This document shows, piece by piece, positions 28,307 through 37,569 of a DNA stretch of 64,000 nt. The translations under genes and the position numbers were made by a program. The DNA is taken from NCBI RefSeq assembly GCF_012275575.1, contig NZ_NPIH01000029.1, positions 1 through 64,000 on the forward strand, in the 5' to 3' direction. Numbering within the stretch: position 1 is the stretch's first letter; every line of letters begins with the position of its first letter. This DNA comes from Paraburkholderia sp. SG-MS1 (GTDB lineage: Bacteria > Pseudomonadota > Gammaproteobacteria > Burkholderiales > Burkholderiaceae). The notes beneath the pieces are model-generated. The model worked only from the letters and a program-made list of their open reading frames with translations. It did no database searches and had not been told where the DNA came from.

Positions 28307-29977
28307 TCAGTTCAGCGGTTTGATCTTGAATCCCGCTCGATACTCGGCAATGTGCTTTTCGCGTTGCTCGGGTGTCATGTCGCGCAGGAGCACGATAGGA
28401 CTCTGGATCACGTGGCCGCGCACGTGGTCGAGCGTCCACATGTCACGGTTGTCGAACCGCAGATGAGGTTGCGGGACCAGCGTCTTGCCGTCGCTGCGCA
28501 CGAAGCCCAGATCCTTGATGCAGTCAGCCAGATCCCAGCCGTGATAGCACTCTTCCCATTGGCGTCGGCCACTGAATCGCCCCATCGCCGGCGTCGGCCG
28601 ACCTTCGTATTCCGGTGCGAAGGCCACCTTGTGCGTCCAGCGACATAGCTCGGAACAGTATGTATAGAGCTTGCCGTCGACCTCATCCACGACGAAGTCC
28701 TCACGGATCAGACACGGCACGAGACAACTCCAGCAACGATGCGGGTATACGTAGCCGTTTTCCTGATCGAACAGCATGTTCGTCTCGCCCGGCACGCTCT
28801 TTCGTGCATACCATTTCCAGAAGTCGCCGAACTCCGCATACCAGCCCGGATACTTGTGTTCGAACCATTCGAAGTCCTTTTCTGTCTGGGCTTCAATGCG
28901 CCAGAAATTCACCGGCCAGCCAACCGAGAAGAACTGCGCAACCTTGTGCACATAATTCTTCTTGACAATGCGATCCCACGCCGCGCCGACGTCGTCATGA
29001 TGAATCTTGATGCCGTACTTTTCGAGCGGCAACATGTAGGTGCGGTAGTAGTCTTCGTAGATCCAGCGATGCCACAACTCCGCGTACGATTCCTTTTTCT
29101 TGTCACGATCCGTTGTTCCGTATTCGATGAACGTACCGATCGCCGCATCAACAATCGCATGGTTTTGCCAGAATGCGTAGCGCAGGTCGCGCTCCAGCAA
29201 AAGATGGTTGTCGGGGTCGTTGATGATCGACATGACCAGCGAGTGCCCGTTTCCGATATGACGGCTCTCGTCGGACTGCACCGAGAGAAACACGGTCGGC
29301 AACGCATAATCGCCGTTACGTGCCGCTTCTGACGGCATCGCGACGAACAGCGTATTCGTGAACGCCGTCTCTGCGACGACCTGGAGGAAGACGTTGGCGG
29401 CCGTCACTGCGTCGCCGGTCAGGAAGCCTTCGGCGAACTGGCGTCCAATGGTCGTTGCATAGCACTTGCCGAAAGCCGCTTCGGTGATGTCAAAGCCGGC
29501 CGGATCGATATAGTTCTCCATGTACCACTTCTTCAGATTCATTTGAATCGTCGAGTGCCTGAATTCGTCAACCATCTGCATCGTGAAGCCGGTGCGTAAT
29601 TCCTCGCCGGGGGCGAGACGGCCGAGCATCGCCATCGAACGCGCCGCTGAGATTTCCGGGAACGGGATGATCGCGAGGAACAACTTCATCCACTCGACCC
29701 AACGCGGCTCGACATTGCGAAACATGTCGCCACGCAAAGCGGCATCAAGCGCGCCGTAGACGCGATTGTCCTTTTCCTCCTGCATCGGAAAATACGAGCG
29801 CAACACCTGCTTCATCGGGTCGCGCGGTGCCTTGCTGATCTTGTAGTCGGTCGGGAAGGTCATTGCTTCCTGAACATAACTGGGCGTCCAGCCGAGATCG
29901 GCGACGCGGCGCGCGGCCTCGCCGATACTGATTCCACGCTGGGACGTGATCTTGTTTAGCGTTAATCCGTCAGACAT
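28307..29977 (-). CDS. prmA: Propane monooxygenase hydroxylase, alpha (large) di-iron subunit
   Basis: A 556-aa catalytic subunit. The six iron ligands are E108, E138 and H141 (VDEFRH), E203 (VAETAF), and E237 and H240 (SDESRH). Their spacings (30, 3, 62, 34, 3) equal those of E114/E144/H147/E209/E243/H246 in soluble methane monooxygenase. A cysteine-rich region near 400 ([16 protein letters not shown]) is common in this family. ATG 29977 follows AAGGAGAGCTCG; upstream in-frame codons are leader. Expected to oxidise propane, probably to 2-propanol, and other small alkanes or phenols; substrate range is inferred from family. Confidence 0.95.
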   Translation of the reverse strand: MSDGLTLNKITSQRGISIGEAARRVADLGWTPSYVQEAMTFPTDYKISKAPRDPMKQVLRSYFPMQEEKDNRVYGALDAALRGDMFRNVEPRWVEWMKLFLAIIPFPEISAARSMAMLGRLAPGEELRTGFTMQMVDEFRHSTIQMNLKKWYMENYIDPAGFDITEAAFGKCYATTIGRQFAEGFLTGDAVTAANVFLQVVAETAFTNTLFVAMPSEAARNGDYALPTVFLSVQSDESRHIGNGHSLVMSIINDPDNHLLLERDLRYAFWQNHAIVDAAIGTFIEYGTTDRDKKKESYAELWHRWIYEDYYRTYMLPLEKYGIKIHHDDVGAAWDRIVKKNYVHKVAQFFSVGWPVNFWRIEAQTEKDFEWFEHKYPGWYAEFGDFWKWYARKSVPGETNMLFDQENGYVYPHRCWSCLVPCLIREDFVVDEVDGKLYTYCSELCRWTHKVAFAPEYEGRPTPAMGRFSGRRQWEECYHGWDLADCIKDLGFVRSDGKTLVPQPHLRFDNRDMWTLDHVRGHVIQSPIVLLRDMTPEQREKHIAEYRAGFKIKPLN

Positions 29978-30109
29978 CGAGCTCTCCTTGTTCGGTTTCA
30001 CTGTGACCGTCGAATGACGGCAGCTTGAACACACTCGCAGTCGACCTGTCCGTCGAAGTTTTGGAAAACTTATCAAGTTGGACTCGTTCAGGTTGACCTC
30101 AAACTTTAG

Positions 30110-30125
30110 AGCGACAACCGTGCCA
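30110..30125 (-). promoter_or_regulatory. Sigma-54 promoter upstream of prmA
   Basis: The minus strand reads TGGCACG-GTTG-TCGCT, with GG and GC exactly at the -24/-12 spacing. The -24 element is a perfect consensus match. Predicted start is near 30099, about 120 nt before the prmA ATG, leaving a long leader. An enhancer-binding activator gene lies in the same cluster at 19464-21494. Confidence 0.8.
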
Positions 30126-30251
30126 GTTAACTTGCCCATGGAGACAAGTAAGCCTGGCCGCCGCTATCCCCGAACCACGCCCTTGTGGTGTTGCAATGCT
30201 GTCTTGTTCTGCGACGCTCCAGCAATCGCACACGTCCTGATTTGGGCCACT

Positions 30252-30458
30252 TCAGCGACCCGCGATCGCGCCACCATCCGCATTCACCAGCGTGCCGGCC
30301 TGCCCGTCGCCGCGCTGTGGTCCCTGCGCGATGAAGCGTGCCGCCAGAATCAGCGACCCCATCGCGAAGTCGGCTCCGTAGGCTGCGATCATCTGATCGG
30401 CAAGCGCGCCAACTTTCTCGATGAACTGTTCCTTGCTCACGCTCGTGTTCTGGGTCAT
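30252..30458 (-). CDS. 68-aa conserved-looking small protein in the monooxygenase cluster
   Basis: ATG 30458 with AGGAGACGACG before it opens a 68-aa protein: a helix with SKEQFIEKVGALADQMIAAY, then a second hydrophobic segment FAMGSLILAARFIAQG, and a Gly/Ala-rich tail. It is 38 bp after the WD40-like gene and 127 bp before the prmA promoter. I do not recognise a family. The strong ribosome-binding site and composition support a real gene, perhaps a small adaptor of the hydroxylase or of the CobW module. Confidence 0.65.
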   Translation of the reverse strand: MTQNTSVSKEQFIEKVGALADQMIAAYGADFAMGSLILAARFIAQGPQRGDGQAGTLVNADGGAIAGR

Positions 30459-30496
30459 CGTCGTCTCCTGATTTGCGCCGCGCGGCCACAATGGCT

Positions 30497-31588
30497 TCAG
30501 CGCGTGTTTTCAATCCGGAATAGCGCGTGCGGCAAATACACCAGCGCCATTTCGCCCGACTCGGTGCCAAACGCCAGGCGTCCGCCATCGGGCGACCATG
30601 CGAGCGCCACGACAGGTGCGCCACCACGGCCTTTGACGAAAAGAACGTCAGTGCCGCCGGGCTGACACAGCAGTACCGCGCCATCGTGATAGCCGACAGC
30701 GATCATCGTGAGCGTGGGGTGGCACACGACGCAGGTCACCGGCGACTTGCTCGTGCCGCCGCAGTGCTGCGGCGGTGCACCGCGAGGCGGGTCGAAGCGC
30801 CAGCACACGGGTCGTTCGCCACCACTCGTCACCAGCAGATGTCCGTCCGCCGAAAACGACAGCGCGCGCGGTTGCAGTGGATAGTCGGCCATTTCGATAT
30901 CGTCGCCGTCCGGCAGTCTCCAGCCGTGCAATGCGTTCTCCTGCATGCCGGTCACGACATAACGTCCATCGGGACTCCACGCGACCACACGATGAAAGCC
31001 GGGCCACGCCAGTAGTCTCGAGGCACCGGTTGCGGCAGACCAGATCGTGACGCCGCCCTGATGCGCGATCGCGAGCCGCTCGCCGGTCGTGTCGAAGGCG
31101 AGGCAGCCGGCGGGCGCTGGCAAGCTCAGTTCGTGCGACTGCTTGCCGGAAATACAGACGCGGCGACCGCTCGCATAGGCACGCCAACCCGAGCGCGACG
31201 CCGCAACCGCGTCGATCCAATTTCCGGGCAATGCGGCCAGCAGGTTGCTATTGCCGTCGATGTCCAGATGAACAAGTCGTCCATCGTCGCCGGCACTCAG
31301 GAAGCCGCCGGCTGGATCGCTCGCGAGGCTTAGACAGACGCCGTCATGCACGGCGAAGCGCGCAACGGGCGGAGGTGGGGCTTGCGGGTGAATCAGTTCG
31401 ATACCGCGTGTCGCGTGAGGTTTGAGCTGCGGCCCACCTTCCCACCTGCCGGCGGCAAAGGCGAGAGTGCCGTCGCCGAGCGCGAACGCCGCATAGTCGC
31501 TGTTGGCATTCCAGACAACTTCAAGCACCGGCGCCTGCGCCACCCAGCGGGCGCCAAGTAGATCGACCAGTGGAGCGGTTGCGTTCAT
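30497..31588 (-). CDS. WD40-repeat-like beta-propeller protein
   Basis: A 363-aa protein made of degenerate WD40-type blades. Repeating cores include [60 protein letters not shown] and [20 protein letters not shown]. No signal peptide, so cytoplasmic. The start overlaps the CobW stop as ATGA (31585-31588), so the two are translationally coupled. CobW and WD40 partners are, as I recall, also paired in metal-homeostasis operons of other Proteobacteria. A scaffold role for metal delivery to the monooxygenase is inferred. Confidence 0.8.
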   Translation of the reverse strand: MNATAPLVDLLGARWVAQAPVLEVVWNANSDYAAFALGDGTLAFAAGRWEGGPQLKPHATRGIELIHPQAPPPPVARFAVHDGVCLSLASDPAGGFLSAGDDGRLVHLDIDGNSNLLAALPGNWIDAVAASRSGWRAYASGRRVCISGKQSHELSLPAPAGCLAFDTTGERLAIAHQGGVTIWSAATGASRLLAWPGFHRVVAWSPDGRYVVTGMQENALHGWRLPDGDDIEMADYPLQPRALSFSADGHLLVTSGGERPVCWRFDPPRGAPPQHCGGTSKSPVTCVVCHPTLTMIAVGYHDGAVLLCQPGGTDVLFVKGRGGAPVVALAWSPDGGRLAFGTESGEMALVYLPHALFRIENTR

Positions 31589-32607
31589 GCGTCGATCTCG
31601 CAATGTTTGACGCTCTCGCGTAACTCGTCTGCGTCGAGTCCGCGGCCGATGAAAACCAGCCTGCTGTCACGCAACTCGTCGCCGCGCCACGGGCGGTCGA
31701 AGTCGGCGTCGACACTCATGTGCACGCCCTGAAATACGAAGCGCCGCTCGGACCCGGCGATGTCGATGATGCCTTTGGCTCGCAGCAGATCCTGCCCGTG
31801 TTCGGTCACGAGTTGCTGGAGCCATGACATGAAACGCGTACGGTCCAACGGTCGCTCGATATGCAGCGAGACGCTGCCGATGCCGTGACTATGCCGGCCG
31901 GTCATCGCGGCGGGTCGTGCCGGGACGCGCACACGGCGATAGTGAACGAGCCCCTCGCGTCGATCGGTCAGCTCGACCGCAACGGCGGCGTGCGGGGTCA
32001 ACGCAAGCGTGAGCGTCTGCCGATCGAGCAACGTCGCCAGCGGTACATCGCAATACGAGGTACGGACAATCGCGGCGACCGGGTTGATATCATGCACCAC
32101 GGCCTCGATCGCATCGAGAGCGTCGGCGTCGACCAGGTCCACTTTGTTCAACAGGATCGTGTCAGCCTGCGCCAATTGCACGGCAGCTTCGATGCTGGTG
32201 CGCAGCGCGGTCTCCTGATAGCGCGCATCGGAGACGCAGATTACGCTATTGATCTGGGCTCGCTGGCGCACAAGATCGTCGATCAAGAAAGTCTGCACGA
32301 CCGGCGCGGGATCGGCCAGCCCCGACATCTCGATCAGGATGCCGTCGAACCCGTCCTTGCGGCGGATCAGTCCCGACACGACCCGGATCAGATCCCCACG
32401 CACCTTGCAGCAGAGACAGCCATTATTCAGCTCGATGACTTCATCTTCAGCGCCGACGACCAGCGCGCCATCTATACCGAGCTCGCCGTATTCGTTGACA
32501 ATCACCGCATAGCGACACCCATGCTGCTCACGTAGCACGCGATTGAGCAAGGTGGTTTTACCCGCCCCAAGGAAGCCCGTCAGGACCGTCACGGGAATGC
32601 GCTTCAT
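31585..32607 (-). CDS. CobW/COG0523-family GTPase metallochaperone
   Basis: A 340-aa G3E GTPase. Walker A is GFLGAGKTT at 11-19, the metal-binding CLCC motif (CxCC) is at 64-67, the NKVD guanine-specificity motif is present, and the C-terminal CobW domain follows a short His-containing linker (RHSHG). Family members deliver zinc, iron or cobalt to client enzymes; nitrile hydratase activators belong here. It is coupled by ATGA overlaps to both neighbours (32604-32607 and 31585-31588). In this operon the natural client would be the di-iron hydroxylase or the zinc alcohol dehydrogenase; this is inference. Confidence 0.9.
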   Translation of the reverse strand: MKRIPVTVLTGFLGAGKTTLLNRVLREQHGCRYAVIVNEYGELGIDGALVVGAEDEVIELNNGCLCCKVRGDLIRVVSGLIRRKDGFDGILIEMSGLADPAPVVQTFLIDDLVRQRAQINSVICVSDARYQETALRTSIEAAVQLAQADTILLNKVDLVDADALDAIEAVVHDINPVAAIVRTSYCDVPLATLLDRQTLTLALTPHAAVAVELTDRREGLVHYRRVRVPARPAAMTGRHSHGIGSVSLHIERPLDRTRFMSWLQQLVTEHGQDLLRAKGIIDIAGSERRFVFQGVHMSVDADFDRPWRGDELRDSRLVFIGRGLDADELRESVKHCEIDA

Positions 32608-32927
32608 CGTGGATTCCTGTCGCGTGCTGCAAGCGTTATCGCGTTGAGCGCATTGAGTGCCTCTTCGAGCCGCGTGCGTTGCGCTTCGGTCGCGCGCAGC
32701 GCTCGTTGGGCTTCGTCGAAACGCTCCCGCAATTGCGCGATGTGCCGCGCACGCTCGGGCGTGTCATTTTCGCCACTGGCCCGCGAGTCGGCCAGCGCGC
32801 CTGCCAGTTCGATTTCCGCGCCGGCGAGACGACTTTCGCCGCGCAGGTGATCGGAGTTCAACTGCGTCAGCGCAACGACCAGTTGCACGTGTTCGGATAG
32901 CGGCGTGACGATTGGATGGGACGGCAT
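32604..32927 (-). CDS. Small coiled-coil protein upstream of CobW
   Basis: A 107-aa protein with no known domain. From residue 40 it is helical and charged, with heptad-like leucines and Glu/Arg runs ([33 protein letters not shown]), so a coiled coil is likely. It is read just after the alcohol dehydrogenase gene and overlaps the CobW start by ATGA. Function unknown; its position suggests a partner of the CobW GTPase. Confidence 0.7.
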   Translation of the reverse strand: MPSHPIVTPLSEHVQLVVALTQLNSDHLRGESRLAGAEIELAGALADSRASGENDTPERARHIAQLRERFDEAQRALRATEAQRTRLEEALNALNAITLAARDRNPR

Positions 32928-32983
32928 GCGGCTCTCCGTTCACAGATCGCTACGGATGACGGTTTATCTCGACAGCGAACGAC

Positions 32984-34027
32984 TCAGGGAATCAGAACAG
33001 CACGCCCCTTGATCTTGCCGTGATGCAAATCCTTCAAAGCCTGATTTGCGTCGCTCAGCCGGTATTCCTTCGTCGCCAGATGCACAAGGCCGCGGTCGGC
33101 CAGCGCCATGAGTTCGACCAGTTCAGGATAGGTGCCGACCAGATTGCCGACGATCGTTTTTTCGCTGGTTATCATGTCGATCGTTGGAATTTCGATCTTT
33201 CCGCCATAGCCGACGATGTAATAGAAGCCCGCGCTACGCGTCATAGCAAGGCCCTTAGCGATCGCATCGCCTTCTCCAACGAAGTCGATTACCGCTTCCG
33301 CGCCGTTGCCGCGGGTCAGTTCGAGTACGCGCTCGACTTCATCGCCACTCGCTTGCACCGTGTGATGCGCGCCACACTCTTTCGCGAGTTGGAGTGCCGC
33401 CTCAGAACGATCCACGACGATCATTTCCGCCGCGCAGAGCGCGTTCAAAACCTGAATTCCAATATGACCGAGGCCACCCGCGCCAATAACCACGGCGAAC
33501 TGGCCTGGTAATAGATGGCGCGAAGCCTTTTTTGCCGCTCTGTATGCGGTGAGTCCAGCATCGGTGTAAGGCGCGACATCTTTCGGCGCGAGCGATGCGG
33601 GCAACTTTATCAGCGAGCGCTCACCGGTGGACAGGTACTCTGCATATCCGCCATTCGCGTTAATGCCCGGAAAACGGCTCTCGGACGCGTGCATGTCGTC
33701 GCCGCGCCGGCACGCAAGGCAATGGCCGCTGGTGACGAGCGGATGACAGATTACGGGATCACCTACCTTGACGCTTTGGACGGCCCGTCCTACCGCTTCG
33801 ACCCACCCGGCGTTTTCGTGCCCCATGATATATGGCAACGTCACGTCGACCTTGCTGCGCCAGATGCCTTCGACGACGTGCAAGTCCGTTCGACAAACGC
33901 CGGCTCCGCCGACTCTCACGATCACATCGTTTGGCCCCTGAATATCGGGCGTCGCGACTTCTTCGTAGCGAACCAGTTGTTCGCGAGACAACGACTCATC
34001 GTATTCGTGCAAGACGGCAGCTTTCAC
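32984..34027 (-). CDS. Zinc-dependent alcohol dehydrogenase, first gene of the monooxygenase operon
   Basis: A 347-aa medium-chain dehydrogenase. Catalytic zinc ligands C45 and H70-E71 and the NAD motif VVIGAGGLGHIGIQVL are present. The structural-zinc lobe is altered: in VTSGHCLACRRGDDMHAS only two of the four usual cysteines remain (C103, C106), with Ser100 and Ala114 at the other positions. The start is GTG 34027, seven bases after AGGAG. It probably oxidises the 2-propanol or 1-propanol made by the monooxygenase. A sigma-54 promoter lies about 45 bp upstream. Confidence 0.92.
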   Translation of the reverse strand: MKAAVLHEYDESLSREQLVRYEEVATPDIQGPNDVIVRVGGAGVCRTDLHVVEGIWRSKVDVTLPYIMGHENAGWVEAVGRAVQSVKVGDPVICHPLVTSGHCLACRRGDDMHASESRFPGINANGGYAEYLSTGERSLIKLPASLAPKDVAPYTDAGLTAYRAAKKASRHLLPGQFAVVIGAGGLGHIGIQVLNALCAAEMIVVDRSEAALQLAKECGAHHTVQASGDEVERVLELTRGNGAEAVIDFVGEGDAIAKGLAMTRSAGFYYIVGYGGKIEIPTIDMITSEKTIVGNLVGTYPELVELMALADRGLVHLATKEYRLSDANQALKDLHHGKIKGRAVLIP

Positions 34028-34071
34028 AGTTTGTCTCCTGAATTGTCTTTTAATGTGCTTGCGTTGGGCTA

Positions 34072-34088
34072 AGCAAAGAGCACGCCAA
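34072..34088 (-). promoter_or_regulatory. Sigma-54 promoter upstream of the alcohol dehydrogenase
   Basis: The minus strand reads TTGGCGTG-CTCT-TTGCT, with GG/GC at the correct -24/-12 spacing and a perfect TTGC -12 box. Predicted start is near 34061, about 34 nt before the GTG. Immediately upstream (34099-34112) is a perfect 14-bp palindrome AGACTG-CT-CAGTCT that could bind a protein. Confidence 0.8.
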
Positions 34089-34149
34089 TCTTGTCAATAG
34101 ACTGCTCAGTCTGGCAGACGCCGTGCCCGCGCCATTTCCACGGCGGCCC

Positions 34150-34924
34150 ATGAATTTAGACTGGACCTGCTGCAGCGCCTACATGTCGCAAAATCGGACG
34201 CCCCGCGAGGATGAGCAATATCCTGAACGTCCCAATACGAGACACCATGCACCAACTACCACCCTTTATAGGGTATTGACCCGCGTTGTTCGCTGATGGA
34301 AATAGCAAGCGCAGCGACGTAAGCGATGTCTGGTAACCGTGACCTCGTGTCACGTCGCCTGGCTTACCTAAAAACTGGCAGCCGAAAGCTGCAATCTAAC
34401 TATCGACCTTGCCGGGTTCGACAATCCATCCCAGCCACGACGCGACATAAACGCGATCTGCGATCTACGTGGCAGGACACCGGCTCGTCGTCGATAGCGG
34501 CCCTGTCGTTTCATCGTCCGTTACTCAACCCCTGTTGCACTGGCGTAGCCGAGCCAACTTCCCTGATTGGATTGATTCGACTGGTCTGCCGCAATTCCGT
34601 CACCGCACTCCCGGCACTCGCCGGCATGAGCCGCAAGAGCAGCGGAAACCGGACAAACTTAGTTCGCCCGCAACTATCCAGGAGGTGCTGTGAAGAAGCC
34701 GCGAGCATCGCTCGAAATCGCCTTCTCAAGCGAAATAGCGCCGCTCTATCAACTATGGCGCGCGCGGCGAACCAGGCAATTCCGGGAGATTCTGGTCTGT
34801 CGCATGCGCTCGCGCTGCTCAACAACTCCCCAATCGCTTTGCGACAGAATGAGCTGGCGACGCTGCTGGCGATCGGAAACTCCTCCAGGGTGAGACTTGT
34901 ATGCGCAGCGCAGATGGCGTATGC
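34150..34924. other. Degraded non-coding DNA upstream of the monooxygenase operon
   Basis: The part next to the promoter probably holds activator and IHF sites, for example the AT-rich palindromic CCCTTTATAGGG near 34264. The rest has open frames with unlikely composition. An AGGAGG-N4-GTG near 34680 looks like a start signal, but the 67-codon product is Arg/Trp-rich and not protein-like. I see no intact gene. Confidence 0.5.
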
Positions 34925-35032
34925 GTCGTGTCGGTCTCGCCGCTCGGTCATCGACTATCCGGTATTGATTTCGACGATCCCAATCTTGGGCGACGACCCT
35001 ACGACAAGTGGAAAGCCTATGGCCAGTCGAAA
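34925..35032 (+). pseudogene. Fragment of an SDR oxidoreductase gene
   Basis: About 36 codons read VSVSPLGHRLSGIDFDDPN, then LGRRPYDKWKAYGQSK. This is the serine-to-active-site stretch of the SDR group represented intact at 12243-13229, whose matching segment is VSVSSLGHRLSAVDFDDPN. Sequence before and after does not continue the family, so this is a short internal relic. The two copies differ at many positions and are not a recent duplication. Confidence 0.75.
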
Positions 35033-35624
35033 CCGTTCCGGGACTACCGGTTCCGCTCATCTACGAGGGATTTGCACGACCGCCGACCTTCCGGAGTCAA
35101 CGCACTGCGGTCCTTGGGACCGAAGCCAAGTAGGTGTCCGGTGTAAAACGTCTTTCGATCGTTAAGTTCATCTAGCCCCGATACGCCGTTCAACATTGGG
35201 GAGCATGTGTCACCCCTGATCAAGGGCAGCGGAACCGGGAGCTAATGCCAGACCTGGACCAATTAACCCAAAGCGCTTCACTGAAACGTGACGGACCTGA
35301 CGGGACGGTGGTCTGGAAGCCGGGCGAAATATTCAAGAGCAACGACAGGTATTCCCCGACCTAACCGCTAATTTGATCCGCCCCGCCCACCTCGTTGATG
35401 AAGGCGAGCAGTCAACTGCACGGGAGGGACTGAACGTGCAGCCACTCCGCGAGCGGTCATTGATTCCCGACAGGGCGTAGGTCCGCAGTGGGTCGAAAGT
35501 GTGAGTTCGCTGACGTAGTGAAGCCGCGGCTCAATTTTTCAAACTGAGTCGCAGTCCGCAGTGCGGGCCGCCCTGATCGCGGACCCTGTCTGCATAGCGT
35601 TCGTTCGCGCGAAGCCTGTCGGCA

Positions 35625-35828
35625 CATTCCATCACCTACGCGCTGTCAGTATTGCGGGTGATGTTCCGGTGGCTGATCGAGCAGCGCTATGTGCTGGCCA
35701 ACCCGTTCGCCGGCATCCGGCTGCACGGCGCCAGCGCGGCTGAACCGTTCAACGCGGCCCGCAGTCTCACCAGCCATGAATGGCGGCGTGTCCGTAGCCG
35801 ACACTGCCTGCTTCAAACCTTAGCTTGA
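35625..35828 (+). pseudogene. Tyrosine recombinase/integrase N-terminal fragment
   Basis: An open stretch of 67 codons reads HSITYALSVLRVMFRWLIEQ, then RYVLANPFAGIRLHG, then SLTSHEWRRVRS and a stop. This matches the core-binding (SAM-like) domain of a phage-type tyrosine recombinase just before the catalytic domain. The start and the whole catalytic domain are absent. It marks a lost mobile element between the monooxygenase operon and the next catabolic region. Confidence 0.75.
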
Positions 35829-35848
35829 CGAACAGCGCTAAAACGAAA

Positions 35849-36709
35849 TCAGAATTGCATATCCGGTGGCAACCGCCCGGGATCCAACCCGCACTCGCTC
35901 AACGCTTCGAGCACCCGCTTTTTCGAATCGCCCTGAGCATGGTATTTCTTCGCCCAGTTCTGCAAGAACTGATAAAACTTCCCGTCCCCATCACGACGTG
36001 TCACGCCATCGGCCGGAATCGCGCTCAACGGCCGCGGCACGACCATATTGGCCAGATTCTGGTTAGCCTGCATCGCGGCCAAACCCGCAATCGCCGTCGT
36101 CAATGTCACATCGGATTTATCGGACTGGACATCGAGAATCGCATCGTTTGAATTCTTGAGCGAGCGAATCTGCGCATGCGGCACATATTTCCTGGCGGCC
36201 TGCTCCGAAGTCGTCCCCATTGCGACGGCTACACGAGTTGAGGGCTTGTCGAGGCTTGCCCATGTCGGGTCGATATTGAAACCTTTACGCCCAACCGCAA
36301 CATCAGGCAGAGTCCAGAGCGGGCCAAACATATAAACGGCCTGTTTGCGCTGCGGTGTCTCGGCAAGTCCGATGAACATGTCGATCTTTCCTGACTGCAC
36401 GTCAAGAATGGACGTACCCCAACTCGTCGTGACCCAGTCGATTTTCAGTTTTTTGCCCATAGCTTGACCAAGCGCGTCGACCGCATCGCGGCTGATCGCG
36501 ACAGGAAAGCCCTTCCAATCCGTGCTACCGGGCTGCTGCCAGTAATAGCATTGTCTTGCGGGAATAACACCGACTCTCACTGTTCCGCGATCGCTGACGT
36601 CCTGCCACGTCGAGTCTGCTGCATGCGCGGAGGCAATCGCGCCGAGCGCCATCGACATGACCAGAATGCAATGACGCGCAACCCTCACAGCTTGCGATGA
36701 GAAAAACAT
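35849..36709 (-). CDS. Polar amino-acid-type ABC transporter, periplasmic binding protein
   Basis: A 286-aa SBP-3 family protein. A signal peptide (MFFSSQAVRVARHCILVMSM, ending ASAHAAD) precedes the bilobed domain with GTVRVGVIPA and GKIDMFIGLAETPQRKQAV. ATG 36709 follows AGAGGTACGAAGT; the longer frame adds 17 unlikely residues. It lies 47 bp after the ATPase gene and completes a one-permease cassette with it and the gene at 37566. Ligand is probably an amino acid or related imino acid. Confidence 0.9.
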   Translation of the reverse strand: MFFSSQAVRVARHCILVMSMALGAIASAHAADSTWQDVSDRGTVRVGVIPARQCYYWQQPGSTDWKGFPVAISRDAVDALGQAMGKKLKIDWVTTSWGTSILDVQSGKIDMFIGLAETPQRKQAVYMFGPLWTLPDVAVGRKGFNIDPTWASLDKPSTRVAVAMGTTSEQAARKYVPHAQIRSLKNSNDAILDVQSDKSDVTLTTAIAGLAAMQANQNLANMVVPRPLSAIPADGVTRRDGDGKFYQFLQNWAKKYHAQGDSKKRVLEALSECGLDPGRLPPDMQF

Positions 36710-36756
36710 ACTTCGTACCTCTAGTTGGAACGATTGCTCGTTAGAGACTGCGGACT

Positions 36757-37569
36757 TCATGCAGCAGCCAGTGCCCGAAAATGGCTGAGAAACGCCTTTG
36801 TCCGCTCCTCGCCTGGATGGCCAATCACTTCAGCAGGCGTGCCTTCTTCGACGATGCGGCCTGAATCCATGAATGACACGCGATCGGCGACATCCCGCGC
36901 AAAGCGCATTTCGTGCGTGACGATCACCATCGTTGCGCCTTCGCGTGCCAGCGCTTTCATGACGGACAGCACTTCCTGAACGAGTTCAGGGTCGAGCGCC
37001 GACGTCGCTTCGTCGAACAGAATCACCTTCGGTTGCATGGCTAGCGCCCGCGCAATCGCGACACGCTGTTGCTGCCCTCCCGACAGCTGAGAGGGCAGTT
37101 GGCCCGCACGTTCGACCATGCCGACTTTGGCGAGCATCGTCAGTGCAAATTCACGCGCCTGCGCAAGCGGAGTGTTTTTGACGAAGCGCGGCCCCGACAT
37201 GACGTTCTCAAGCGCTGTCATGTGTGGAAACAGGTCGAATTGCTGAAACACCATGCCAACGCCTGCGCGAAACCGCTCAAGGACTTTCGCTCGCGGCAGC
37301 TTCGTACGCGGACCGAACTGGATGCTGTCATCGCCGACACGCACCGTGCCACCGTCTGGATGTTCGAGCAGGTTGATACTGCGCAACAAGGTTGATTTGC
37401 CACATCCACTCGGCCCGATCAACACGCGTACTTCACCTTGCATCACATCGAGCGAGACACGATGCAGGGCCGTGAAATTGCCATAACGCTTTTCGATGCC
37501 AGTGAGCTGGATCATCGGCGATACTGGTTCAGGCTGCGCCACGGGTTTGTCAGATACAAAGGAAGTCAT
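36757..37569 (-). CDS. Polar amino-acid ABC transporter, ATP-binding protein
   Basis: A 270-aa ATPase of the GlnQ/HisP type. Walker [10 protein letters not shown], the signature [15 protein letters not shown], Walker [14 protein letters not shown] and the switch His in VIVTHEM are all present. The start overlaps the permease stop as ATGA (37566-37569). No ATPase accompanies the second amino-acid transporter at 47-49 kb, so this one may energise both; that is inferred. Confidence 0.93.
   Translation of the reverse strand: MTSFVSDKPVAQPEPVSPMIQLTGIEKRYGNFTALHRVSLDVMQGEVRVLIGPSGCGKSTLLRSINLLEHPDGGTVRVGDDSIQFGPRTKLPRAKVLERFRAGVGMVFQQFDLFPHMTALENVMSGPRFVKNTPLAQAREFALTMLAKVGMVERAGQLPSQLSGGQQQRVAIARALAMQPKVILFDEATSALDPELVQEVLSVMKALAREGATMVIVTHEMRFARDVADRVSFMDSGRIVEEGTPAEVIGHPGEERTKAFLSHFRALAAA

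Noticed and set aside
29990..30139. Upstream extension of the hydroxylase alpha reading frame
   Set aside because: A strong ribosome-binding site precedes ATG 29977, family proteins start there, and the extension overlaps the sigma-54 promoter.
34326..35165. Open frame of about 280 codons in the debris region
   Set aside because: Composition is Arg/Ser-rich with no recognisable domain. The real relic (SDR fragment) lies in another frame inside it.
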